Shown one piece after another: positions 15,912 to 22,864 of a DNA stretch of 42,186 nt. Every line of letters starts with the position of its first letter. Within the stretch, counting starts at the first letter, position 1. The position numbers were made by a program, and so were the translations under genes. A model generated the notes under the pieces. That model did not search any database. It was not told where the DNA came from and saw only the letters and a list, made by a program, of their open reading frames with translations. The DNA comes from Oscillospiraceae bacterium (GTDB lineage Bacteria > Bacillota > Clostridia > Oscillospirales > Oscillospiraceae). The stretch covers positions 1 through 42,186 of the forward strand of contig JAISHS010000018.1 of assembly GCA_031262405.1 (NCBI GenBank), given 5' to 3'.

Positions 15912-17135
15912 TTACTCGCTTTTCGTCAGCACTTCCATGACGGGCATTCGGCTCAGCTTCAGCAAGGCCGCAACAACGCCGAGCATATAACTAACAAAGA
16001 AAACTGCCGTGATTACTAGCGCTCCCGACAGACCGATTCCGGTAAAGCTCACCGCCGCCGCCAGTCCGACCAGACAGCCTAGGAGCACTAATAGCGCGTT
16101 TTCCGCAGATAATGAAAGTATGCAGCGGCTTTGACTGACGCCAAGCGAACGCATCACCGCCACCTCAGAGCGTCTGCTTTGCATTACCAGATAGGAAGCG
16201 ATATAGCCCACCAGAACAATTAGCAGTAAAATAAGCGGCAGAAATACAGTCATCATCGTCAGATTCTTCTGCAGGCTGCCGGCGGAGCGAACGAAGGTCT
16301 CATCATTCACAAGCAGGCCAAATCCGCTCAGTGAATAAGAGTCAGCCTGCGCGTTGACCGGCTGAAAGCCGAAGCTTCTCATAGCAGCCTTAAAGTCATT
16401 GAGCTTTAGCGGATCACTCACCACAAAGCTCGCAGAGTCTGCATAAAACTTTTTATCATACTCTTGGAGCGTTTCTTCGACCCATCCCACCGGACAAATC
16501 ATATCGGGTAGGATAAATTCTCCAAATTGCGTTACATTAAGGGCATAGCTCCCCACAATTTCAAGTGCAATGTCATCAATCTTCTTGTAATATATCTCAT
16601 TTAATTTCTCACCATAATCGATGCTATACAGAGAGAGCCAAACCCTATCGCCGATATTCAGATCGTTATTTTCTAAAAAATTCTCCTGCACGATAACGCC
16701 CGCCTGCCTTCCGGACAGAAAATCCTCTGCGACGCCGTCCGCCCACTCTATGTCTTCTGCTGATAAGAGGGAAAACGCCGATATATCATTAACACCCATG
16801 ATTGCTATATATTTATAGCCTAACTCTTCTTCGGGCGTCTCAGGTGCGAAATTGGCCGACAGCTGGACTGTATATCGCAAATTATTAACCATATTGGTAG
16901 CCTTGATTTTCTCTATAAGCCCGCCGTCAATTAACAGCCCGACGGACTTGGAACCGCTGATGTTAGTAATATGAGAAGCAACAGGTAAGACCTCGGGCAG
17001 ATGATTTAACTCTTTGCGGCTTGCGGCAATATTCCCCAGGTACAGCGACAGGAAAAGCGTTAGGAGTATTCCGATGAAGCATACCAATAGGCTCTTAAAG
17101 CCTTGCCGCCTGATATTGCGCATTAAATTAAACAT
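15912..17135 (-). CDS. ABC transporter permease, FtsX-like
   Basis: A 407-residue permease, first gene of the operon. One N-terminal helix (about 12-32), an extracytoplasmic domain (about 35-275) and three C-terminal helices (about 290-315, 340-365, 370-395). The segment SRRSEVAVMRSLGVSQSRCIL is the FtsX coupling region. GGGAG precedes the ATG. It differs from the 622-residue permease mainly in the size of the outer domain, so the pair probably forms a heterodimer with the ATPase between them. Confidence 0.9.
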   Translation of the reverse strand: MFNLMRNIRRQGFKSLLVCFIGILLTLFLSLYLGNIAASRKELNHLPEVLPVASHITNISGSKSVGLLIDGGLIEKIKATNMVNNLRYTVQLSANFAPETPEEELGYKYIAIMGVNDISAFSLLSAEDIEWADGVAEDFLSGRQAGVIVQENFLENNDLNIGDRVWLSLYSIDYGEKLNEIYYKKIDDIALEIVGSYALNVTQFGEFILPDMICPVGWVEETLQEYDKKFYADSASFVVSDPLKLNDFKAAMRSFGFQPVNAQADSYSLSGFGLLVNDETFVRSAGSLQKNLTMMTVFLPLILLLIVLVGYIASYLVMQSRRSEVAVMRSLGVSQSRCILSLSAENALLVLLGCLVGLAAAVSFTGIGLSGALVITAVFFVSYMLGVVAALLKLSRMPVMEVLTKSE

Positions 17136-17173
17136 CCGCGTTTCTCCCTTTATGTATACTAGCTAGCATAGTC

Positions 17174-17202
17174 ATACTATCACCATAGTACGCACTTGTC
17201 AA
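17174..17202 (-). promoter_or_regulatory. Promoter of the FtsX/ATPase operon with operator-like palindrome
   Basis: Minus strand TTGACA (17202-17197), 17 bp, TAGTAT (17179-17174). TACTAT (17175-17180) and ATAGTA (17185-17190) form an inverted repeat with a 4-bp gap that covers the -10, so a repressor bound there would block the promoter. YtrA-type GntR or MarR regulators use such sites; no regulator gene is adjacent. Confidence 0.65.
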
Positions 17203-17230
17203 GAAGTATTTCGAATTTGGAATAAGACAA

Positions 17231-17258
17231 AAAGACTGCCCCCAGAGGAACAGTCTTT
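17231..17258. terminator. Terminator-like hairpin
   Basis: AAAGACTG (17231-17238) and CAGTCTTT (17251-17258), 8-bp arms, followed on the plus strand by ATTA and on the minus strand by TTTTGTCTTATT. Best read as a minus-strand terminator for the dCMP deaminase transcript. Confidence 0.45.
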
Positions 17259-17313
17259 ATTAGGTCATGCCGCGCTGTGCGCGACTCCATACGTCATTGT
17301 GCTCTACCGTCTT

Positions 17314-17390
17314 CGTCATTGCGGGCTCGACCCGCAATCCCCCTAATATACCGTAGCCGTAGGGGATTCCGGATCAAGTCCGGAATGACG
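17314..17390. repeat. REP-like palindromic element
   Basis: A 77-bp imperfect palindrome bounded by CGTCATT/AATGACG, with inner GCGGG/CCCGC, AATCCCC/GGGGATT and TTCCGGA/TCCGGAA helices. The words (attgcgggctcgacccgcaa, and ggatcaagtccggaatgacg) resemble intergenic palindromic repeats seen in many bacteria. It is flanked by the 14-bp direct repeat GCGCTGTGCGCGAC at 17272-17285 and 17408-17421. Together with the hairpin at 17231 it fills the gap 17203-17447. Confidence 0.6.
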
Positions 17391-17425
17391 GCGATTATTT
17401 TAGCCGTGCGCTGTGCGCGACACTA

Positions 17426-17453
17426 CCTATCTAATATCTTTTATCTGTTATCT
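17426..17453. repeat. AGATAA-family repeat at the 3' end of the dCMP deaminase gene
   Basis: On the minus strand the tail reads AGATAACAGATAAAAGATAT then TAGATAG. The deaminase stop codon TAA is inside the first AGATAA unit. Related repeats are at 26449, 29331, 29595 and 32069. Confidence 0.5.
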
Positions 17454-17933
17454 GACTTTCGGTAAGGAATCGTCATTCAGCACCCACTGCGAGACCTGCG
17501 TCACCTCAATGCCGCCCTCTGAGCTGCGCGTGACTACGCGCTCGATTCCGGCGTTCACGATAAAACGCTTGCAGAGGGAGCAGGACTCCGCGCTCGGCAA
17601 AAGCTCGCCCGTTTTGGCGTCGCGTCCCATGAGATAGAGCGTCGAGCCGAGCATATCACGCCTTGAGCAGGAGATGATAGCGTTTTGCTCCGCGTGGACG
17701 CTGCGGCACAGCTCATAGCGCTCTCCGGAGGGGATATTAAGGTTTTCGCGCGTGCAATGGCCGAGGTCTATGCAGTTTTTACGCCCGCGCGGCGCGCCGT
17801 TATAGCCCGTAGATATAATCTCGTCGTCCTTGACTATGATGGAGCCGTACTTGCGCCTCAGGCAGGTTGAGCGGCTGAGAACCGCGTCCGCGATGCCGAG
17901 GTAATAATCGTCCTTACCCGTCCTCTTTTCCAT
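17448..17933 (-). CDS. dCMP deaminase family protein (ComEB-like)
   Basis: A 161-residue zinc-dependent deaminase. HAEQNAI supplies the first zinc ligand and catalytic Glu (SVHAEQNAIISC), ESCSLCKRFIVNAGI the two Cys ligands, and GYNGAPRG near residue 45 the substrate loop. The usual PCxxC has Ser in place of Pro, a variant I have seen in clostridial members. It converts dCMP to dUMP for dTMP synthesis. I chose ATG at 17933, with AGGAGA 8 nt upstream; an in-frame ATG at 17978 lies in a poorer context. The SLH/L,D-transpeptidase gene reads in the same direction upstream with a short gap. Confidence 0.9.
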   Translation of the reverse strand: MEKRTGKDDYYLGIADAVLSRSTCLRRKYGSIIVKDDEIISTGYNGAPRGRKNCIDLGHCTRENLNIPSGERYELCRSVHAEQNAIISCSRRDMLGSTLYLMGRDAKTGELLPSAESCSLCKRFIVNAGIERVVTRSSEGGIEVTQVSQWVLNDDSLPKVR

Positions 17934-17981
17934 TTTTCTATCTCCTCTTTCTAAATGGCTGAGAATTTGCGTCAGCATTCA

Positions 17982-19865
17982 CTAATACACAACAACGGTG
18001 GTGTTCAGGGGGATGCTGTTATAGATGAAGTTTATGTCCTCGTCATACATTCGGATGCAGCCGTGGCTCACAGGGAAACCTATGGAGGCGTCCGTCAGAC
18101 GGTTTGAGTTGGGGTAATAGAGCCTAGAGTGGAAGGCATAGCCGCTGCCCAGCTTGAAGCCGACCACAGGGCGGCAGGTATAGGTCGCGGTTGTCCAGCC
18201 GGAAGCAAGCTTATAGGTGGTATAATACACTCCCACGGGGGTTTTGCTGCCCATCGCACCGGAGCCGATAATGCAGCTTCTTATGAGCTTCCAGTTGCCT
18301 TCGCCGCCCTGAAAAATGTTCACCCGCTGCATCGCGAGATTCACCCAGATGAGATATTCCGTCCTGCTGGAATAACCCTTGGCGTTTACCCAAATCTCCT
18401 TCTCATAGGCCTCATAATCGTGCGCCTCAGCCCAGGCGAGGGTAAAGTTTCCACTGTACACGTTCGAGACCAGATTCAGAACCCTGTCTCTGTCATATTG
18501 CGCGCTGTTGTCCTCGAGATTTGTAACCGCAAGCTCCGCCGTGCAGCCCGAGGCGTTCAAAATGAGGCGGTCAATCGTCCCGGCGCCTTTCAGAGCCGTT
18601 TTATAACCCGTAACCGTGACAAGAGCGGCGCTTCCGTCGAGGGTGAGAGTGCTCTTCTGCCCCGAGATGCTGATCTGCGCGAAGGAGGCGCCCTCAGAGA
18701 AGCTGTATATTCCGCTGTCGGCGTCGATAATAAGGCTTTCCGTGCTGCCTTCACCCTTCTGATTCAAGGTGAGAAAGTTGCCCGTTATGGTTATGGCGCC
18801 CTTAACCGAACCGTCGAGACTCAAATACGGCGCGTGTCCCGGGACATTCAAGAGGGAAAGCGGCTCGCTGCTCGTTAGGAAAACTTGATTCTCAGTGCCG
18901 GATATCGTCACCTCGCCCGGAAAGGAGCCGTTTAAATCTATGACGTTGCGCACTCCGCCGAACTCAATTGCGTCCGAAACCGTAAGAGACGCGACGGAAT
19001 CGTCGGATTCGCCGCATACTATTGAGTTGTTCGAGCCCGTGAGCTTCAAGGAGCCGAGCTGCGCAGAATCTGAGAATGTAATGACGTTGTTGGAGCCTGA
19101 GATCGTGAGGGTCTCGTAATTCCCGCTGATATTAATAACCTGTCCGCTGCCCGAAACAACTATGTATTTAAGCGAGCTGTCATTGACGAGTACCCCACCG
19201 CCGCGGGCGTTGAGCCGCGCCGTGTCAATGGTCATCCCCGTCATATCGGTCGGCGAGAGCTGGCTTTCCGCCGTGCGGTAGAGCACCGCCATGAATTCCG
19301 CGCGCGAAAGCTCGCCGTTTACATTCAGCGCTCCGGCGTTGCCCTGCACCAGCCCCTCGTAAACTAGGCTTGCAAGAGCGCCCCTGTTTTCCTCACGAAT
19401 CAGCTCATTGTCATAGAAAGCGTCCAGAACGCTCAGTGCCGGGGCGTCCATCGTTAGGAGGAAGGCCCTTGCCATGAGCGCGAAGGCGTCTTGCCGCGTC
19501 ATGGGGCCGTCTGCAAGCCCGTTCGGAATCAGCCCCAGAGAGGCAGCCTTCTGCGCCGCTTCATAGTACCAAGCGTCCTCCGGGATGTCGAGATGTGAGA
19601 TGTTCGCGCGACCTGTCACATTCAGAACTCTGGTGATGATCGTTATGAGCTGCGGTGCGGTTATGGGGTTATTCGGACGCACCGTACCGTCGCCGTAGCC
19701 CTCCAGCAGCCCGTCACTGACGCTCTTTTGAAGCGTAGCCTCCGCCCAGTGTCCGGCTATGTCGACAAAGCCGTCCGCCGCCGCACTTGCGGGGGTCGCG
19801 CCGACAGTGAGCGCCGTCAGCAGGATAGCCAGCAACAGTGATATGATCGCTTTGTAAGTTTTCAT
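17982..19865 (-). CDS. SLH-domain, beta-solenoid L,D-transpeptidase (YkuD)
   Basis: A 627-residue secreted protein. Signal peptide about 1-28 ends in ASAAA. Three SLH-type units cover about 30-205 (FVDIAGHWAEATLQKSVSDGLLEGYGDGTVRPNNPI is the clearest), binding cell-wall polymer. Residues about 215-455 are rich in short repeats such as ISGSNNVITFSD and LTGSNNSIVCGE, which suggests a right-handed beta-solenoid stalk. Residues about 505-627 are a YkuD domain with the catalytic motif SHGCIRM, nucleophile Cys603. It would form 3-3 peptidoglycan cross-links or attach proteins at the wall. Its promoter overlaps the divergent QueH promoter. Confidence 0.92.
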   Translation of the reverse strand: MKTYKAIISLLLAILLTALTVGATPASAAADGFVDIAGHWAEATLQKSVSDGLLEGYGDGTVRPNNPITAPQLITIITRVLNVTGRANISHLDIPEDAWYYEAAQKAASLGLIPNGLADGPMTRQDAFALMARAFLLTMDAPALSVLDAFYDNELIREENRGALASLVYEGLVQGNAGALNVNGELSRAEFMAVLYRTAESQLSPTDMTGMTIDTARLNARGGGVLVNDSSLKYIVVSGSGQVINISGNYETLTISGSNNVITFSDSAQLGSLKLTGSNNSIVCGESDDSVASLTVSDAIEFGGVRNVIDLNGSFPGEVTISGTENQVFLTSSEPLSLLNVPGHAPYLSLDGSVKGAITITGNFLTLNQKGEGSTESLIIDADSGIYSFSEGASFAQISISGQKSTLTLDGSAALVTVTGYKTALKGAGTIDRLILNASGCTAELAVTNLEDNSAQYDRDRVLNLVSNVYSGNFTLAWAEAHDYEAYEKEIWVNAKGYSSRTEYLIWVNLAMQRVNIFQGGEGNWKLIRSCIIGSGAMGSKTPVGVYYTTYKLASGWTTATYTCRPVVGFKLGSGYAFHSRLYYPNSNRLTDASIGFPVSHGCIRMYDEDINFIYNSIPLNTTVVVY

Positions 19866-19906
19866 CTCGTCTTCCCAATCGTAAGTGTATTTTGTGCATT
19901 ACCGAC

Positions 19907-19935
19907 TTTACTTTACACTCTATATAGTATATAAT
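19907..19935 (+). promoter_or_regulatory. Putative promoter of the QueH gene
   Basis: TTTACT (19907-19912), 17 bp, TATAAT (19930-19935). It overlaps the divergent promoter at 19924-19952. The roughly 75-nt leader has a CACATTT/AAATGTG hairpin but no recognised preQ1 riboswitch. Confidence 0.5.
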
Positions 19936-19952
19936 AATGCCGCTCACGTCAA
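19924..19952 (-). promoter_or_regulatory. Putative promoter of the SLH/L,D-transpeptidase gene
   Basis: Minus strand TTGACG (19952-19947), 17 bp, TACTAT (19929-19924). Its -10 abuts the plus-strand TATAAT, so the two promoters cannot both be occupied by RNA polymerase. Confidence 0.6.
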
Positions 19953-20016
19953 TAAAAAAATGGAAACAAATATCACATTTCAGCAATAAATGTGGTTCTA
20001 ACCAAGGGTGCTCAAA

Positions 20017-20628
20017 TTGAGAATAAATTACCGGCTTCAAACAGATGAAATCACGGCTTCGATCTCGCCGGAGAACAGGCCGCGTCTGCTCCTTCAGGCC
20101 TGCTGCGGGCCCTGCTCAAGCTCGGTTCTGGAATATTTAACCGTGTTTTTTGACCTTACGCTTTTGTTTTATAACCCGAATATCTTTCCCGCCGGAGAGC
20201 ACGAAAAACGGCTTGCGACTTTGGAAGATATTGCGGCGGTATACGGCGGCAAAATCGGCGTTTTGCGCGGCGTTTATGAACCAGAAAAATTTGAAAATAT
20301 CGCCGCCGGTTTTGAAAACGAGCCGGAGGGCGGCGCGCGCTGCACCCGCTGCTTCGAGCTTCGCTTGGAGGAGACGGCGCGGCTTGCCCGCGAGCGAGGC
20401 TTCGATTGGTTTTGCACCACGCTCACGGTAAGTCCTCACAAGGACGCGCAGCGGATAAACGAAATCGGCTCTCGTCTCGCGGAGCGCTATGGCGTGAAGT
20501 GGCTGCCCTCGGATTTTAAGAAGCGCGGCGGCTATGCCCGCTCGATTGAGCTGTCGAAAAAATACGGGTTGTACCGCCAGAGCTACTGCGGCTGCCGATT
20601 CTCACTCGAGCCCGAAGACGACAATTGA
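20017..20628 (+). CDS. queH: Epoxyqueuosine reductase QueH
   Basis: About 203 residues of the DUF208/QueH family, the non-cobalamin enzyme that reduces epoxyqueuosine to queuosine in tRNA. Visible ligands are the CCGPCS motif near the N-terminus (LLLQACCGPCSSSVL), CTRCFELRLEETARLA in the middle, TTLTVSPHKD and the C-terminal SYCGCRFS, the Cys pairs that hold the iron-sulfur cluster and metal. A TTG at 20017 has AAGGG about 8 nt upstream; the alternative GTG at 20008 lacks proper spacing. The next gene is a QueT-like transporter, which agrees with a queuosine role. Confidence 0.93.
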   Translation: MRINYRLQTDEITASISPENRPRLLLQACCGPCSSSVLEYLTVFFDLTLLFYNPNIFPAGEHEKRLATLEDIAAVYGGKIGVLRGVYEPEKFENIAAGFENEPEGGARCTRCFELRLEETARLARERGFDWFCTTLTVSPHKDAQRINEIGSRLAERYGVKWLPSDFKKRGGYARSIELSKKYGLYRQSYCGCRFSLEPEDDN

Positions 20629-20665
20629 TCCTTACGGCAACTACATCACAAAGGAAACTCAAACC

Positions 20666-21232
20666 ATGAACAAGGCTCAAAACGCAACCTATAAGCTCGT
20701 CTCTGCCGCCGTCGTTGCGGCGCTTTACGCCGCCTTAACCTATGCGCTGTCCTTCATGTCCTATGACGCCATTCAGTTTCGCGTGGCGGAGGTGCTGTGC
20801 ATTCTGCCGCTCTTCATGCCAAGCTCCGTTGCCGGACTTTTTGTCGGCTGCATTCTGGCAAATCTCGCCAGCCCCTTCGGGCTCATAGACGTCGTCTCCG
20901 GCTCCTTCGCGACACTGCTGGCAGCCCTGTGCACCTATTACATCGGCCGCTCGGCGGCGCGTCGCGGCGAAAGCCCAAACTGGTCGGAGTGCATAGCCGC
21001 CTGCGCCATGCCGGTGATTTTCAATATGCCGATAGTCGGCGCGGTGCTCTCGTATATGCTGACCCCGGATAGCTTCTGGGGAAGCTTTCCCATCTTCGCG
21101 CTGGAGGTCGGCGCGGGCGAGGCGGCAGTTATGTTCTTTTTAGGTCTGCCGCTGCTTAGATTCTTGCTGAAAAGACCCCGCTATCTGGCATTTTTGCGGC
21201 GCGGCGCCGGCGCCGACGGGCGAAGCGTTTGA
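20666..21232 (+). CDS. queT: QueT-family queuosine-precursor transporter
   Basis: A 188-residue membrane protein with about five to six helices, like ECF-type substrate-binding (S) components. The segments ALTYALSFMSYDAIQFRVAE and LPLFMPSSVAGLFVGCILANL, then GLIDVVSGSFATLLAAL match the QueT family, which imports queuosine precursors. I chose the ATG at 20666, where the hydrophobic protein starts and AAAGGA lies upstream; an in-frame ATG at 20534 inside queH would add a non-homologous tail. Co-transcribed with queH (37-bp gap). The energising ECF ATPase genes are not in the window. Confidence 0.88.
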   Translation: MNKAQNATYKLVSAAVVAALYAALTYALSFMSYDAIQFRVAEVLCILPLFMPSSVAGLFVGCILANLASPFGLIDVVSGSFATLLAALCTYYIGRSAARRGESPNWSECIAACAMPVIFNMPIVGAVLSYMLTPDSFWGSFPIFALEVGAGEAAVMFFLGLPLLRFLLKRPRYLAFLRRGAGADGRSV

Positions 21233-21260
21233 GAAATGTGGACTTTTCGGAAAAAAACTT

Positions 21261-21289
21261 TTGACAAACGCGCGCTCATTGCTTATAAT
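21261..21289 (+). promoter_or_regulatory. tRNA promoter
   Basis: TTGACA (21261-21266), 17 bp, TATAAT (21284-21289): a perfect consensus promoter 31 bp before the tRNA 5' end. Confidence 0.85.
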
Positions 21290-21320
21290 AAATCTCGCTT
21301 GTTATGAGGCTTACTCATAC

Positions 21321-21396
21321 GGGCTCGTAGCTTAGCTGGTAAAGCGCCGCGTTCGCAACGCGGAGAGCGTGGGTTCGAATCCCATCGGGTCCACCA
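21321..21396 (+). tRNA. tRNA-Ala, anticodon CGC
   Basis: A 76-nt cloverleaf with encoded CCA. Acceptor stem GGGCTCG pairs with CGGGTCC and includes the G3-U70 wobble that marks alanine tRNAs. The anticodon arm is CCGCG-TTCGCAA-CGCGG, anticodon CGC (codon GCG). The T arm has GGTTCGAATCC. A perfect promoter precedes it. Confidence 0.96.
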
Positions 21397-21540
21397 AATA
21401 TCGGCGGCTTGCGCCGCCTGAGTGAACGATGAACAGTGAACATTGAACAATGTCCAGTGAGGAGCAAAACCCACGCTGCCGATATTTGTACTGTTCACTG
21501 TTCATTAGCGTAAGCGGCTTCATTGTTCACTGTTCATTAG
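21396..21540. repeat. Inverted-repeat hairpin and GAACAGTGAAC repeats after the tRNA
   Basis: AAATATCGGC (21396-21405) and GCCGATATTT (21478-21487) are 10-bp exact inverted repeats beginning at the last base of the tRNA. A GGCGGC/GCCGCC hairpin (21403-21418) is nested inside. ATGAACAGTGAAC (21429-21441) recurs inverted as GTTCACTGTTCAT at 21493-21505 and 21525-21537. Confidence 0.55.
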
Positions 21541-21576
21541 TCTGTGTATCTAAATTGAGCAACAACGACAAAAAGC

Positions 21577-21609
21577 ATTTCGAGGGGGTACCTAGTACCC
21601 CCTCGAAAT
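21577..21609 (+). terminator. Strong hairpin terminator candidate
   Basis: ATTTCGAGGGGGTAC (21577-21591), loop CTA, GTACCCCCTCGAAAT (21595-21609) then TTGTT. A 15-bp perfect stem downstream of the tRNA. The rest of 21610-21740 holds nothing I recognise. Confidence 0.6.
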
Positions 21610-21740
21610 TTGTTCGTGCCGCTTTGCGGCGACTCATTCGCGGCTTCTCTCCGGATCGTGCACGCGGCGCGCACGGGCGATTATGGGCGTGTACGAAAGC
21701 TGATTACGCCTTAAGCGCGACCAGTCTATGTTCCAGAGAG

Positions 21741-21989
21741 TTACTGAAAATTGAATTCCATCGGGGTAAATATAAGCCCGTCCTTATGCTGAACACAGTC
21801 CGTGGCCTTGAATCCGTAGCGTTCATAAAACGGTATTCCATAGGGGGAAGAATTGAGCGTGATTCTTGTGATACCCTCCGCTTTCAGGGCATTCACCATT
21901 TCATTCATGAGTGCGGTTGCGATCCCTTTGCGGTGATACTGCCCGTCTACAAACAGCATGGAAACGTGTCCGCTTTTACGCTCATGGCT
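21741..21989 (-). pseudogene. 5'-truncated GNAT acetyltransferase
   Basis: The last about 82 residues of a GNAT N-acetyltransferase: HERKSGHVSMLFVDGQYHRK, then GIATALMNEMV (acetyl-CoA pyrophosphate loop), VNALKAEGITRITLNSSPYG and PFYERYGFKATD. The homologous reading frame continues upstream of the first ATG (21959) to an in-frame TAA at 21992-21990, and the N-terminal half is absent. It is a remnant rather than a short gene. A frameshifted or lost 5' half is the likely cause. Confidence 0.7.
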
Positions 21990-22060
21990 TTATCTATAAC
22001 ATCGGGCATTTTCATGATGAGTCGTCCTCACTTTCGTTTTGGAATTGAGCTGATTTTAGC

Positions 22061-22089
22061 TTGTTTTAGCAGTGTTTAGGGTGTATACT
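22061..22089 (+). promoter_or_regulatory. Putative promoter of the DUF5131 gene
   Basis: TTGTTT (22061-22066), 17 bp, TATACT (22084-22089), 34 bp before the chosen start codon. Confidence 0.5.
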
Positions 22090-22122
22090 GGCTAAAAATG
22101 CTATATGACGGAGAGAACCGAT

Positions 22123-22845
22123 ATGAACTGGGAGCCATGGACGGGATGTTACGCCGCGAGCGACGGCTGCGCAAACTGCTATTTTTACGGGCCGCACGCA
22201 AAGCGGTACGGGCAAAATCAGATCACGAAAACGGACAAATTCGACTGGCCGATTAGAAGAAACGCCAAGGGCGAGTATAACATTAAGGGCGGTAAAATCC
22301 TCCCTACCTGCTTTGCCACCGACTTCTTTCTGCCGGAAGCCGACGCGTGGCGCGCGGAAGCTTGGGCGATGATTAAAGAGCGCCGCGATATCGACTTTCT
22401 CATTTTAACCAAGCGTATCGACCGTTTTGAGGCGTCGCTCCCCGCCGATTGGGGCGACGGCTACGAGAACGTTAACATCGGCTGCACCGTGGAAAATCAA
22501 GCGTTTGCGGAGGCTCGGCTGCCGCTGTTTTTGTCCTATCCCATTAAGCGGCGCTTTGTGGCGTGCTCGCCCATATTGGAGGCGATTGACCTGTCGGCGT
22601 ATCTGCATGGAGTCGAGCACGTTACTGTGAGCGGCGAGACGGGGCGGGAAGCGCGGGTCTGCGATTATGACTGGGTGCTCAGTCTGCGGGAGCAATGTGT
22701 CTCAAAGGGCCTTACCTTCTGGTTTAAGGGGACGGGGTCGCTGTTTCGGCGGGAGGGAGCTGCGCAGAGGATTAACCCTTACAAACAGGGGAGCCTTGCA
22801 AAGGAGCTGGACGTCAGCATACTTGACGGGAAGAGGCTTTTTTAG
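22123..22845 (+). CDS. DUF5131 (phage Gp37/Gp68) family protein
   Basis: A 240-residue protein of the Gp37/Gp68 family, often carried by phages. MNWEPWTGCYAASDGCANCY holds the CxxxxxxxCxxC cluster motif of the family, which resembles a radical-SAM core; FLPEADAWRAEAWAMIKER, FLILTKR and NVNIGCTVENQAFAEARLPLFLS are the other conserved blocks. Substrate unknown. I chose the ATG at 22123, with GGAGAG 8 nt upstream, over one at 22105 with no site. It stands alone between a GNAT remnant and the convergent RACo-like gene. Confidence 0.88.
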   Translation: MNWEPWTGCYAASDGCANCYFYGPHAKRYGQNQITKTDKFDWPIRRNAKGEYNIKGGKILPTCFATDFFLPEADAWRAEAWAMIKERRDIDFLILTKRIDRFEASLPADWGDGYENVNIGCTVENQAFAEARLPLFLSYPIKRRFVACSPILEAIDLSAYLHGVEHVTVSGETGREARVCDYDWVLSLREQCVSKGLTFWFKGTGSLFRREGAAQRINPYKQGSLAKELDVSILDGKRLF

Positions 22846-22864
22846 GGTCGAAACTATACTTTTT

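Noticed and set aside
18129-18878. 249-codon plus-strand ORF
   Set aside because: Antisense to the SLH/YkuD gene; no ribosome site and no family resemblance.
19936-20016. preQ1 riboswitch before queH
   Set aside because: GGTTCTA looks like part of preQ1-I, but the following ACCC arm and A-rich tail are absent.
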